Assembly (NCBI GenBank): GCA_017445755.1
Contig: JAFSSE010000025.1
Location: 1 to 64,000 of the forward strand
Direction: 5' to 3'
Length of the DNA stretch: 64,000 nucleotides
From: Bacteroidales bacterium
GTDB lineage: Bacteria; Bacteroidota; Bacteroidia; Bacteroidales; UBA932
Shown here piece by piece: positions 33,369-42,561 of the stretch. The notes under the pieces were generated by a model. That model was not told where the DNA came from. It did not search any database and was given only the letters and a program-made list of their open reading frames with translations. How positions within the stretch are numbered: the first letter of the stretch is position 1; every line of letters starts with the position of its first letter. Position numbers and translations under genes: made by a program.

Positions 33369-35993
33369 ATGAAAGGAAGATTGTTTCTCATAGACGGGCA
33401 TGCACTTATCTTCAAGATGTACTATGCCTTCCTTCGCAAGCCCATGATAAATTCCAAAGGGGCGGACATGTCCGTCCTCTATGGATTTACCAAATACCTC
33501 CTCGAGATGGCCGAGCGCGAGAAGCCGACCCATCTGGCCGTCGCCTTCGACCCGCCGGGCGGAACTTTCCGAAATGACCTTTACCCTGAGTACAAGGGGA
33601 CAAGGCCGCCTACCCCGCAGCTCATAATTGACGCCCTTGAGCCCCTTACAGAGCTCGTCAGGGCCATGGGAATCCCCGTCCTCATGGTGCCCCGCTACGA
33701 GGCCGATGACGTTATCGGATCCGTCTCCGTACGCTTTGCAAGGGAGGATTTCGATGTCTATATGGTCACTCCCGACAAGGACTATGGCCAGCTGGTGGAC
33801 GACCATATCTTCCAGTACAAGCCCGGAAAGGGGGGAAGTGATGCCGAGGTCGTGGACAAGAGAGGAATCTGTGAAAAGTACGGCATCCTCGATCCGGTCC
33901 AGGTAATTGACATGCTCGCCATCTGCGGCGACACGGCGGACAACGTCCCCGGAGTCAGGGGAGTCGGGGAAGTCGGGGCAGGGAAGCTGATCTCGAAATA
34001 CGGGTCCCTGGAGAATATCTATGCCCATCTAGGAGAGCTCTCCGAAAAGCAGCGCGCGATGTTTGAGGAGGCGAGGGGACATATCGCCCTGAGCAAGGAG
34101 CTCGTAACTATAAAAACCGATATGGACATTCCCGTTTCGGAGAGCGACATGGTCCTCGACATGGAATTCAGTCCGGAGGTTGCGGACCTCTTCGAAAAAT
34201 ACGAGTTCAATTCCCTGAGGCGTTTTCTGGGTAATGTCCACCGGGGTGAGCCGAAGGAAAGTACCTCCTTCGAGGTTACGGAAGTTCCTGTAAGAGAGAT
34301 AATTGACTCCGCGAGGAAAGAGGGCCGCTGCGCCCTTGTCGCAGCGGCGGCGGAAGAGGGAATCTTCGCCGGAATAAGGTCCCTTACGGTCGCCGTTTCG
34401 GGCGGAAGGGTCGCATCCTTTACGGTTGAGGAGTTCCGTCCCCTTGCCGAAGACCCGGCCATTGAAAAATATGGCTCGAACCTTAAGCTTCAGGCGAATC
34501 TTCTTTCCGCCGCAGGGCTTACCTTGAATGGAAAGTTCTGGGATATCACCCTGATGCACTACCTTATTGATCCGGAAAAAAGCCACAAGGTCGAGGTTCT
34601 TGCAAAGAGCTTTTTCAATATCGACATAGAAGAGGATACCGGAAGCGCTACAACCGGTTCCCTTTTTGACGAACCCTCAGAGGAGCCCTCCACAGGGAGG
34701 TTCCGGGAGGCCGCGGCCATTCTCCTTCTCGGAGAGAAACTCCGCGCCGATCTCGGGGACCTCGCTTCCCTCTATGACACTATGGAGGAGCCCCTTACCA
34801 AGATTCTCGGCGAGATGGAGCGGACCGGCGTGAAGGTGGACCTCGGAGCCCTTTCGGAGTATGCCGGGGGCCTTCGCCGCGAAATGGAGGAGCGTCAGGA
34901 AAGAATCCGTCAGATGACAGGGGAACCTGGGCTTAACATCTCCTCCCCTAAACAGGTCGGAGAGGTCCTTTTCGACAAGATGAAACTGGATCCGAAGGCG
35001 AAAAAGAACGCCCGGGGCCAGTACTCCACCGACGAGACGACCCTTCTGGAGATTGCATCGGCCCATCCGGTTGTCGATGAAATCCTCGAATTCCGGGCCG
35101 TCAAGAAGCTTCTTTCAACCTATATCGAGCCCTTCCCGGGCTTTGTCTCTCCCCGTGACGGAAGGGTCCATACAACGTTCAATCAGGCGCTTACCTCGAC
35201 CGGCCGGCTCTCCAGCTCCAATCCCAACCTCCAGAATATCCCGATTCGAACAGACCGCGGCCGCGAGATTCGGAAGGCCTTCGTTCCGGGCCGTGCTGAC
35301 GGGATGGTCATGTCCGCCGACTATTCCCAGATTGAACTCCGGATCATGGCCCATCTTAGCTGCGATGCCCATCTTATAAAGGCCTTCCGGGAAGGGGTGG
35401 ATGTCCATGCTGCGACCGCCGCAAAAATCTTCCGTAAGGACCACGCCGACGTGACCGCCGACGAGCGCCGGATTGCCAAGACCGCGAATTTCGGCATCAT
35501 GTACGGAATCTCCGCCTTCGGCCTTTCGCAGCGGCTCCGCATTTCGCGGAAAGAGGCCTCCAAGCTGATTGAGGACTATTTTGAGAGTTTCCCTTCGATT
35601 CGCTCTTTCATAGACGGAACGATTGCCTTCGCGCGCGAGAACGGCTATGTCGAGACGGTTTTCGGCCGGAGGCGCTACCTTCCGGATATAAACGCATCCA
35701 ATGCGACCGTCCGGGCCCTGTCCGAGCGAAATGCCGTAAACGCCCCGATCCAGGGCACCGCGGCGGATATCATAAAGCTCGCAATGATCCGGGTCCATGA
35801 TGCCATGGCGGAGGCGGGACTCAGGAGCCGCATGGTCCTCCAGATCCATGACGAACTCCTCTTTGACGTCGTTCCGGGCGAAGAGGCGGCCCTCAGGGAA
35901 GCCGTTGTCCGGGAGATGGAACATGTAGTTGACCTCTCCGTCCCGATGACGGTGGAGTGCAACGTTGGAAAGAATTGGTTAGAAGCACATTGA
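33369..35993 (+). CDS. polA: DNA polymerase I
   Basis: 874 residues. N-terminal 5'-nuclease domain (MKGRLFLIDGHALIFKMYYA; DPDKDYGQLV-like acidic cluster in VTPDKDYGQLVDD), a middle exonuclease-like domain, and the polymerase with motif A DYSQIELRIMAHLS, motif B RRIAKTANFGIMYGISAFG and motif C QIHDELLFD. The exo I motif (FDTET in E. coli) is replaced by RCALVAAAAEE, so the 3'-5' proofreading site looks inactive. The 33309 frame start lies upstream of the promoter; 33369 is used. Followed after three bases by an ECF sigma gene. Confidence 0.96.
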   Translation: MKGRLFLIDGHALIFKMYYAFLRKPMINSKGADMSVLYGFTKYLLEMAEREKPTHLAVAFDPPGGTFRNDLYPEYKGTRPPTPQLIIDALEPLTELVRAMGIPVLMVPRYEADDVIGSVSVRFAREDFDVYMVTPDKDYGQLVDDHIFQYKPGKGGSDAEVVDKRGICEKYGILDPVQVIDMLAICGDTADNVPGVRGVGEVGAGKLISKYGSLENIYAHLGELSEKQRAMFEEARGHIALSKELVTIKTDMDIPVSESDMVLDMEFSPEVADLFEKYEFNSLRRFLGNVHRGEPKESTSFEVTEVPVREIIDSARKEGRCALVAAAAEEGIFAGIRSLTVAVSGGRVASFTVEEFRPLAEDPAIEKYGSNLKLQANLLSAAGLTLNGKFWDITLMHYLIDPEKSHKVEVLAKSFFNIDIEEDTGSATTGSLFDEPSEEPSTGRFREAAAILLLGEKLRADLGDLASLYDTMEEPLTKILGEMERTGVKVDLGALSEYAGGLRREMEERQERIRQMTGEPGLNISSPKQVGEVLFDKMKLDPKAKKNARGQYSTDETTLLEIASAHPVVDEILEFRAVKKLLSTYIEPFPGFVSPRDGRVHTTFNQALTSTGRLSSSNPNLQNIPIRTDRGREIRKAFVPGRADGMVMSADYSQIELRIMAHLSCDAHLIKAFREGVDVHAATAAKIFRKDHADVTADERRIAKTANFGIMYGISAFGLSQRLRISRKEASKLIEDYFESFPSIRSFIDGTIAFARENGYVETVFGRRRYLPDINASNATVRALSERNAVNAPIQGTAADIIKLAMIRVHDAMAEAGLRSRMVLQIHDELLFDVVPGEEAALREAVVREMEHVVDLSVPMTVECNVGKNWLEAH

Positions 35994-35996
35994 CCC

Positions 35997-36587
35997 ATGC
36001 AATACGACTATCGGAACATGACGTCGCGGACCCTCGTGGAACTGGCGAAGAAGGGCGACCAGACCGCCTTCCGGGCAATCTATGAACGTTTTTCCGCCCA
36101 GGTCCGGTCCCGGGTTTCCGGCTATTTTGTCTGGGTTGCGGACGTGGATGACGTGGTATCCGTGACCTTCCAGAAGTTCTTTGCCAAGCTGGATTCCTTC
36201 GATTCCTCCCGCGAAGTCCTTCCCTGGCTCATGAAAATCGCGAGCCGGACAGCCCTGGACCACCTTGACGTAATGCGCCGCGAGGATGAAAAAAAGGAGG
36301 GTCTCAAGAGCAAGGATACGGAAATGGGAGACGAGGGGAGGGATATAATCACCGATATCAATCCGGAGGATGAGATTATCAGCAACGAGGCCCATGACCG
36401 CCTTATGGCCTTCTTGAAGGAACTTCCGCCAATTTACGGGGAGGTAATGCAGAAGTACATGGTCGAAGAGCTTGAGTATGAAAAGATTGCGGAGGAGCTC
36501 GGACTCGAGCTCAACACCGTCCGGACCCGTATCCGCCGCGGGAAGGAAAAGCTGGCGGAAATGATGCAAAGGGGGGAGATTGAATAA
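35997..36587 (+). CDS. ECF-type RNA polymerase sigma factor
   Basis: 196 residues: region 2 (about 15-85, FRAIYERFSAQVRSRV and WVADVDDVVSVTFQKFF), an acidic linker, and region 4 with LPPIYGEVMQKYMVEELEYE and the helix-turn-helix AEELGLELNTVRTRIRRGKE. No anti-sigma gene is adjacent; instead it is between polA and rsmG, overlapping the latter by one base (TAATG). Conserved sigma-like proteins in housekeeping operons occur in Bacteroidales; regulon unknown. Confidence 0.88.
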   Translation: MQYDYRNMTSRTLVELAKKGDQTAFRAIYERFSAQVRSRVSGYFVWVADVDDVVSVTFQKFFAKLDSFDSSREVLPWLMKIASRTALDHLDVMRREDEKKEGLKSKDTEMGDEGRDIITDINPEDEIISNEAHDRLMAFLKELPPIYGEVMQKYMVEELEYEKIAEELGLELNTVRTRIRRGKEKLAEMMQRGEIE

Positions 36588-37237
36588 TGGACGCAGCCGC
36601 TTTCATCGCTTTTCTGCGGGAATATTTCCCGCTTTCTCCTCTCCAGGAGGAGCGTTTTGCCGCCCTGGACGGGCTCTATCGCAGCTGGAATGCGAGAATC
36701 AACGTTATTTCGAGGAAGGACATAGATTTCCTCTATGACCACCATGTCCTCCACTGCCTATCTATCGCAAGGTGGCTTTCGCTCCGGGAGGACCTTATGG
36801 ATTCATTCTCGAAGGGGACTGTCCTCGATCTTGGTACGGGTGGAGGTTTCCCTGGAATACCGCTCGCTATACTCTTCCCGGAGACCCGTTTTACCCTCTG
36901 TGACTCAGTCGGAAAGAAGACCCTTGTCGCCTCGGAAGTCGCCTCGGCGCTCGGACTCGATAATGTCGAGGTTGTCAACGCCCGGGCAGAGTCCCTCGGC
37001 AGGCGTTTCGATTTTGTGGTCTCACGCGCCGTCGCCTCCCTTACCGACTTCTATCCATGGGTCAAGGGGACCTACTCTAAGGCAATCCTTTATCTTAAAG
37101 GCGGGGATATAAACGAAGAGATTGCCGCCTTGATGGCCCGGTACCGCCTGAATAAGGGTTCTGTTTCTACATGGCCCCTTTCAAGCTGGCTTTCGGATCC
37201 ATACTACGACGGCAAACTGCTATTGTCAATAGAGTAG
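36587..37237 (+). CDS. rsmG: 16S rRNA (guanine527-N7)-methyltransferase
   Basis: 216 residues. GidB-type methyltransferase with SAM loop LDLGTGGGFPGIPLAILFP (about 82-100), NVISRKDIDFLYDHHVLHCL and VSRAVA motifs. Makes m7G527 in 16S rRNA. Translationally coupled to the sigma gene; followed by the palindromic element at 37260. Confidence 0.95.
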   Translation: MDAAAFIAFLREYFPLSPLQEERFAALDGLYRSWNARINVISRKDIDFLYDHHVLHCLSIARWLSLREDLMDSFSKGTVLDLGTGGGFPGIPLAILFPETRFTLCDSVGKKTLVASEVASALGLDNVEVVNARAESLGRRFDFVVSRAVASLTDFYPWVKGTYSKAILYLKGGDINEEIAALMARYRLNKGSVSTWPLSSWLSDPYYDGKLLLSIE

Positions 37238-37259
37238 GAGGCTTTCTTAACAAGAGTTA

Positions 37260-37378
37260 AAAAATTACCAGCATCACTTTCATCGCCTGTGCCACCCTCG
37301 GCATCATAAGAGGGAGGGGCCCTTTAGGGAGGGGTCGCCCGCAGGGCGACGGCAGTGAAAGTGATGCTGGTAATTTTT
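37260..37378. mobile_element. Palindromic element, copy 1 (MITE- or REP-like)
   Basis: 119 bp with perfect 23-bp terminal inverted repeats (37260-37282 and 37356-37378; outer part AAAAATTACCAGCAT). The interior holds a perfect 7-bp hairpin GTCGCCC-GCA-GGGCGAC (37334-37350) and CCCTTTAGGG. It is nearly identical to the element at 49880-50000. No transposase is encoded. It sits between convergent rsmG and tpiA, where it could also serve as a bidirectional terminator (A-run and T-run at its ends). Confidence 0.8.
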
Positions 37379-37388
37379 GTGCCTTTTC

Positions 37389-38144
37389 CTAGAAGCTGAG
37401 GGCGATCTGGATGAAGTCGTCCGCCTTGAGGGCGGCGCCGCCGATCAGACCTCCGTCAATATCCTTCTGGGCGAAGAGTTCCTTTGCGTTGGAGGGCTTG
37501 CAGCTTCCTCCGTAAAGGATAGTGGTGTCTTCTGCGACCTCCGCACCGAACTTGTCGGCGAGGACCTTGCGGATGCAGGCGTGGATTTCCTCGGCCTGCT
37601 CAGCGGTCGCGGTCTTTCCGGTACCGATAGCCCAGACGGGTTCATAAGCGATGATTATACTCTTCATTTCCTCGGCGGAAAGGGTATAGAGGACCGCCTT
37701 GGTCTGGTTGGTAACGACCTCGAAGTGCTTTCCCGCTTCGCGCTCGTCAAGGTTCTCGCCTACGCAGAGGATAACCTTGAGCCCTGCCTCGAGGGCGAGT
37801 TTCGTCTTTACGACGAGCTTCTCGTCGGTCTCTCCGTAGTACTGGCGGCGCTCGGAGTGGCCGAGGATTGTATACTGGCAGCCGGCATCGGTCAGCATGT
37901 TCACAGCGACCTCTCCGGTGTATGCACCCTTCTCATGATCGGCGCAGTTCTGGGCGGAAAGTCCGACCTTCGAGCCGGCGAGCGCCTCGGCGACGGGAAC
38001 GAGGTGGGTAAAGGGAGGGGCGACCACGAGGCCAACTCCAGCGGGAACTTCAACGGATTTTGCGGCAACCGCCTTTGCGAGGGCGACACCTTCGGAAACG
38101 GTGGTATTCATCTTCCAGTTTCCGGCAACGATTTTCTTTCTCAT
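37389..38144 (-). CDS. tpiA: Triosephosphate isomerase
   Basis: 251 residues. [13 protein letters not shown] start (substrate Asn/Lys), electrophilic His in TILGHSERR, catalytic Glu in [15 protein letters not shown] (with flexible loop 6), and the phosphate-binding YGGS. Glycolysis/gluconeogenesis, cytosolic. Its promoter box overlaps the end of the GH28 gene. Confidence 0.97.
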   Translation of the reverse strand: MRKKIVAGNWKMNTTVSEGVALAKAVAAKSVEVPAGVGLVVAPPFTHLVPVAEALAGSKVGLSAQNCADHEKGAYTGEVAVNMLTDAGCQYTILGHSERRQYYGETDEKLVVKTKLALEAGLKVILCVGENLDEREAGKHFEVVTNQTKAVLYTLSAEEMKSIIIAYEPVWAIGTGKTATAEQAEEIHACIRKVLADKFGAEVAEDTTILYGGSCKPSNAKELFAQKDIDGGLIGGAALKADDFIQIALSF

Positions 38145-38175
38145 TTTATCAGTAGAGGTTTAAATTTTCGGAAGG

Positions 38176-38183
38176 CAAAGATA
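38176..38183 (-). promoter_or_regulatory. -7 box of tpiA promoter
   Basis: Minus-strand TATCTTTG, about 30 bases before the tpiA ATG. Confidence 0.6.
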
Positions 38184-38187
38184 CGGA

Positions 38188-39582
38188 TTAAAAAGTTCCG
38201 AAGAAAGAATTTTCTATGGAAATCGAGCTGAAGGCATCGATGTCTGTCGCCTTTCCGGTATAGTAGAAGCGGCTGCCGGTAATGGTAACGTCCTTTACAC
38301 AGGAGAGTCCTTCGATTCCGACGCTCCTCACCCCGGTCCTGGTCCCGTGGCAGATGACGTTTGAAATCCGGATGTCCTGGAAATCAGGGGCGTATTCCAT
38401 CTTCTTCGGACCGTCCCCGACCTTTCCGGTGTAACCCCTGTCGACATAGGTACACTCGAAGATGACCGCTTCATCCTTGATATCGTTCATCACGATGTCG
38501 CTGATCCGGATATTCTCCGTCCTGCCGCCCCTGCCGATTCCGCTTTTGAACCGGAGTCCGGTATCGGTTCCGGAGAAGGTGCAGCGGCGTACCACGATAT
38601 TCTTCATGCCGCCGCTGACGTCGGACCCGATGACGAATCCGCCATGGGCATGGAAGACAGTATTGTCCTGGATAAGAATGTCTTCGCAGGGACCCTGGCT
38701 GACTCCGGAGGCCCCGGACCCGCCCTTCATGCAGATTCCGTCGTCCCCGGCATCCACAATGCACTTAGAGATCAGCACCCGCCGGCAATTGCTGATATCA
38801 ATTGCGTCTCCGTTCTGGGCGTTCCAGGGGCAGCGTACCGTCACCCCTTCGATGACTACGTCGGTGCAGCGTGTGGGATGGACATGGAAACGGGGTGAAT
38901 TCTGGGCTGTGATGCCTTCGATGAGGACTCTCTCGCAGTCGGTGAAACGGATTAGGTCCGCACGCGTGGCCTCCTGTTTTTCAGGAGTTTCTGCTATGTC
39001 GGCGCGTCCGTTGAGGCCAAAGGGGAACCAGAGGGAGCCGTCTTCGCTGACGGTCCCGCCCATGGACAGGAACGCCTTCCACTCCACATCGCTGACCTTG
39101 CCCCGTTTTACGGGCCTCCACTGGGCTCCGTTACCGTCGATGGTGCCTTCGCCGACAATTGCTACGTCGTGGGCCTTCGAGGCGTTGAAGAGCGGCTGGA
39201 CGCGGCCGGAGCGTTCTGTATCCTTTTCCTTGTAGTGGGAGTTTTTGTCTTCAGTCCCGATTACAAGCGCGTTCCGTTCGAGTCGGATTGCGATATTGCT
39301 TTTGAGGGTTACTGGGCCGGTCATGTAGACGCCCTGGGGGACGATGAGCGTTCCGCCTCCGGCTTTTGTAAGGGCGGAAATCGCCTTACGGAAGGGTTCC
39401 GTATTGAGGGTTATTCCATCCCCGTTCCCGCCATAGTCGAGCAGGGATACCGTTTTCCCTGGAATATTTACGGGAGCGGGTTGTTCCATGGTGCCTTCAA
39501 GACCGGCGTACCGGTCGGAATAATCCTGGGCCGAAGCGGAAACTGCGGCGAAAAGTGCTGCCGCAAGGAGTGTTTTTCTCAT
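38188..39582 (-). CDS. Glycoside hydrolase family 28 (polygalacturonase-like)
   Basis: 464 residues with a signal peptide (1-19, SASAQD). Right-handed beta-helix of GH28, with the catalytic set recognisable: NGD at 257-259 (NTD in fungal enzymes), Asp280-Asp281 in DAGDDG, AHGG at 312-315 (GHG) and RFK at 345-347 (RIK). Probably a periplasmic or surface pectin-degrading exo- or endo-enzyme. No SusCD pair or other pectinase is adjacent, so it is not within a visible polysaccharide utilisation locus. Confidence 0.88.
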   Translation of the reverse strand: MRKTLLAAALFAAVSASAQDYSDRYAGLEGTMEQPAPVNIPGKTVSLLDYGGNGDGITLNTEPFRKAISALTKAGGGTLIVPQGVYMTGPVTLKSNIAIRLERNALVIGTEDKNSHYKEKDTERSGRVQPLFNASKAHDVAIVGEGTIDGNGAQWRPVKRGKVSDVEWKAFLSMGGTVSEDGSLWFPFGLNGRADIAETPEKQEATRADLIRFTDCERVLIEGITAQNSPRFHVHPTRCTDVVIEGVTVRCPWNAQNGDAIDISNCRRVLISKCIVDAGDDGICMKGGSGASGVSQGPCEDILIQDNTVFHAHGGFVIGSDVSGGMKNIVVRRCTFSGTDTGLRFKSGIGRGGRTENIRISDIVMNDIKDEAVIFECTYVDRGYTGKVGDGPKKMEYAPDFQDIRISNVICHGTRTGVRSVGIEGLSCVKDVTITGSRFYYTGKATDIDAFSSISIENSFFGTF

Positions 39583-39695
39583 AATCCGTTGTTTTAACTG
39601 TGCAATTATACATAAATTATTCCTAAATTTGTATTTATTGAAAAATAAAGCAATTATTTAAGCAGTTACTTATTTTTACATAACGGTTTCAATTG

Positions 39696-40985
39696 ATGAA
39701 GAATTTTGTAGAAGAGTTAAGGTGGAGAGGCATGATCCAGGATATCATGCCCGGAACGGAAGAAAAACTCATGGAAGGCCCCCAGGCCGCCTATGTCGGC
39801 ATTGACCCGACAGCTGATTCACTGCATATAGGTCACTTGGTAAGTGTTATGATTCTCAAGCACTTCCAGAGCTGCGGCCACAAGCCGTTCGCCCTTGTCG
39901 GCGGAGCTACCGGCATGGTTGGTGACCCCTCGATGAAGTCCGCCGAGCGGAACCTCCTCGACGAGGAAACCCTCGCCCACAATATTGCCGGAATCAAGGC
40001 CCAGCTCGGCCGTTTCCTGGATTTCGACAGCAACGCCCCGAACAAGGCCGAACTGGTCAACAACTACGACTGGATGAAGGATTATTCATTCATCAATTTC
40101 ATCCGCGATATCGGAAAGCACATCACCGTGAACTATATGATGGCAAAGGACTCCGTCAAAAAGCGCCTTTCCCGCGATTCATCCGAGGGAATGTCCTTTA
40201 CGGAATTCAGCTATCAGCTGATGCAGGGATATGATTTCTACTGGTTATGGAAGAACCGCGGATGCATCCTTCAGCTCGGCGGAAGCGACCAGTGGGGGAA
40301 CATAACGACTGGAACCGAGCTGATCCGGAGGATGGACGGTGGAGAGGCCTATGCCCTGACCTGCCCTCTGATCAAGAAATCCGACGGTACGAAGTTCGGA
40401 AAGACCGAGAAGGGTAACATCTGGCTCGATCCGGAGCGGACTTCGCCGTATGAGTTCTACCAGTTCTGGCTGAATGTGGCGGATGACGATGCCGAACGCT
40501 ATATCCGGATCTTTACCATGCTTTCCCGCGAGGAAGTCGAGTCCCTGATTGCCGAGCACCGCGAGGACCCCGGCCAGAGGAAGCTCCAGAAGGTTCTTGC
40601 CCGGGAAGTTACGCTCATGTGCCATGGCGAAAAGGAGTATGAAAACGCCCTCGAGGCCTCGAAGATGCTCTTCGGGAATTCTACCTCCGAAGCCCTCCGG
40701 AAACTCGATGAGAAGACCTTCCTCGCCGTTTTCAGCGGGGTTCCTACCTTCAATGTCCCGAAGGAGGATCTGCCCTGCAATATCCTCGATTTCCTTGCCG
40801 TCAAGACCGCGGTCTTCCCTTCGAAGGGAGAGGCACGCAAAATGCTCCAGGGCGGGGGAGTCAGCATCAACAAGGATAAGGTGACCGGCCTAGAGCGGGA
40901 GATTTCCACGGATGACATCATTGACGGAAAGTATATCCTCGCCCAGAAAGGAAAGAAGAACTACTTTATAATCAACGTGATATAA
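39696..40985 (+). CDS. tyrS: Tyrosyl-tRNA synthetase
   Basis: 429 residues from ATG 39696 (a TTG directly upstream is not needed). Class I motifs: HIGH in LHIGHLVSV and KFGKTEKGN for [15 protein letters not shown] binds tyrosine; C-terminal S4 RNA-binding domain (about 360-425). First gene of tyrS-rbfA-permease-peptidase-symporter; its TAA overlaps the rbfA start (TAATG). Confidence 0.97.
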   Translation: MKNFVEELRWRGMIQDIMPGTEEKLMEGPQAAYVGIDPTADSLHIGHLVSVMILKHFQSCGHKPFALVGGATGMVGDPSMKSAERNLLDEETLAHNIAGIKAQLGRFLDFDSNAPNKAELVNNYDWMKDYSFINFIRDIGKHITVNYMMAKDSVKKRLSRDSSEGMSFTEFSYQLMQGYDFYWLWKNRGCILQLGGSDQWGNITTGTELIRRMDGGEAYALTCPLIKKSDGTKFGKTEKGNIWLDPERTSPYEFYQFWLNVADDDAERYIRIFTMLSREEVESLIAEHREDPGQRKLQKVLAREVTLMCHGEKEYENALEASKMLFGNSTSEALRKLDEKTFLAVFSGVPTFNVPKEDLPCNILDFLAVKTAVFPSKGEARKMLQGGGVSINKDKVTGLEREISTDDIIDGKYILAQKGKKNYFIINVI

Positions 40986-41332
40986 TGGATAAACCAGCCA
41001 GTACAAGAATGCTGAAAGTGGGGCGGGAACTCCAGAAGGATCTCGCCGAGATTTTGCGGAGGAAGGGTATGGCCTTCTTCGGCGGTGCCATGGTGACTGT
41101 CAGCGAGGTGCGGGTCAGCCCCGACCTCTCCGTCGCCCGGGTTTATGTCAGCGTTTTCCCCTCCGACCGTCAGCAGGCGGTCATGGCCATCCTCGAAGAA
41201 AACATCCGGGTAATCCGCGGAGAGCTCGGCCGGGAAGTCCGTTCCCAGCTCAGAATCGTCCCGGAGCTCGTTTTTGCCCTCGACACTTCCCTTGATTACG
41301 CAGAGCATATCGATGAGCTCTTGAAAAAATAA
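40985..41332 (+). CDS. rbfA: Ribosome-binding factor A
   Basis: 115 residues, KH-like fold; ILRRKGMAFFGGAMVTVSEV and SPDLSVARVYVSVF match the family, with the closing FALDTSLDYAEHIDELL. Needed for 30S maturation at 16S rRNA helix 1. Overlaps tyrS by one base. Confidence 0.95.
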   Translation: MDKPASTRMLKVGRELQKDLAEILRRKGMAFFGGAMVTVSEVRVSPDLSVARVYVSVFPSDRQQAVMAILEENIRVIRGELGREVRSQLRIVPELVFALDTSLDYAEHIDELLKK

Positions 41333-41346
41333 GGGGGGGCTGACCT

Positions 41347-42561
41347 ATGAATCTTCCGTTCTTCTTTGCCCGCCGCTACCTCTTCGCCCGGAAATCCCAT
41401 GGTGTCATCAACATCATTTCGGGAGTCGGCGTCGTCGGCATGGCAATCGGAACGGCAGCCCTGGTGGTCATCCTCTCCGTATTCAACGGATTCAACCGCC
41501 TCGTAGCGGATACCCTCGGGGATATCGAGCCGGATATCCGCGTTTCAGCCCGTTACGGGAAATTTTTCGAGCCGGACAGCGTCGCCTTCGACCTTGCGTA
41601 CAGGGACGACAGGGTCCTTAACATGACTTCGGTCCTCGAGGAAAATGTCTTCCTTTCCTACGACGGGAAGGAGGCCATTGCGAAGGCGCGGGGAGTCGAT
41701 GAAGTTTATGAGGAAGAGTCCCCGCTTCGGGATCATATTGTTGACGGGACTTTCACCCTTCGTTTCGGGGAAGTCAAAAAGGCGGTCCTCGGGACTGTCC
41801 TTGCGAGGGGTCTCGGGGTTTCTACCCGCTTTTCGACCCCTCTCGAGATTTATTATCCGGACAGGGGTGGGAAGATATCCCTGTCGAATCCGGCTGCTTC
41901 CCTGCGGAGCATTCGCGTAAGCCCCTCCGGAATCGTTTCCCTCAATGCCAATTACGACGGCGATCTTGTGGTGCTGCCCCTTGAAAGCATGAGGGATCTT
42001 CTTGGCTGCGAAAGCGAGGTTTCGGCCGTTGAGATACGCCTTGTAGAGGGCTCTACCCAGAAGGATGTCAAAGATCTTATTAAAGGGCTTTCCGAGGCCC
42101 TCGGGAGCGATTTCAGGGTTGAGGACCGGTACCACCAGAATTTGACTCTCTACAAGATGATGCGGTACGAAAAGCTTGCGATTTACCTTATCCTGATTTT
42201 CGTTGTAATCATCATTGGATTCAATATTTTCAGCGCCCTGACGATGCTACTTATCGAAAAGGAGGGCGATATCCGAACCCTCGGAGGGCTCGGAGCTCCG
42301 GCCCCCCTTATCCGGAGAATATTCGTCCTGGAGGGCTGGCTTACCTCTTTGACAGGACTTGCAATCGGGCTTGCCGCCGGCGTTGCCATAGTGCTTCTGC
42401 AGCAGAAGACGGGTTTTGTCAGGATGCCGGGCAATTTCCTAGTCAGCTCATATCCCGTTGAACTCAAGGTCACGGACCTTCTCTGGACTGCTTTCGGAGT
42501 TGCCCTTGCGGGCTATCTGATGGCCATTTTACCGACAATTAATAAAAACCGTAACATATGA
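41347..42561 (+). CDS. FtsX-like ABC transporter permease (LolC/LolE type)
   Basis: 404 residues: N-terminal helix (about 23-46, GVGVVGMAIGTAALVVIL), a MacB-like periplasmic domain, and three C-terminal helices (about 280-400) with the FtsX signature LTMLLIEKEGDIRTLGGLGA. Likely part of the system that releases lipoproteins from the inner membrane; the LolD ATPase is not in the window. Overlaps the next gene by ATGA. Confidence 0.88.
   Translation: MNLPFFFARRYLFARKSHGVINIISGVGVVGMAIGTAALVVILSVFNGFNRLVADTLGDIEPDIRVSARYGKFFEPDSVAFDLAYRDDRVLNMTSVLEENVFLSYDGKEAIAKARGVDEVYEEESPLRDHIVDGTFTLRFGEVKKAVLGTVLARGLGVSTRFSTPLEIYYPDRGGKISLSNPAASLRSIRVSPSGIVSLNANYDGDLVVLPLESMRDLLGCESEVSAVEIRLVEGSTQKDVKDLIKGLSEALGSDFRVEDRYHQNLTLYKMMRYEKLAIYLILIFVVIIIGFNIFSALTMLLIEKEGDIRTLGGLGAPAPLIRRIFVLEGWLTSLTGLAIGLAAGVAIVLLQQKTGFVRMPGNFLVSSYPVELKVTDLLWTAFGVALAGYLMAILPTINKNRNI

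Noticed and set aside
36122-36754. Possible anti-sigma factor opposite the ECF sigma gene
   Set aside because: Frames on the minus strand here are Ser/Arg-rich shadows of the sigma and rsmG genes with no membrane helix or zinc motif.
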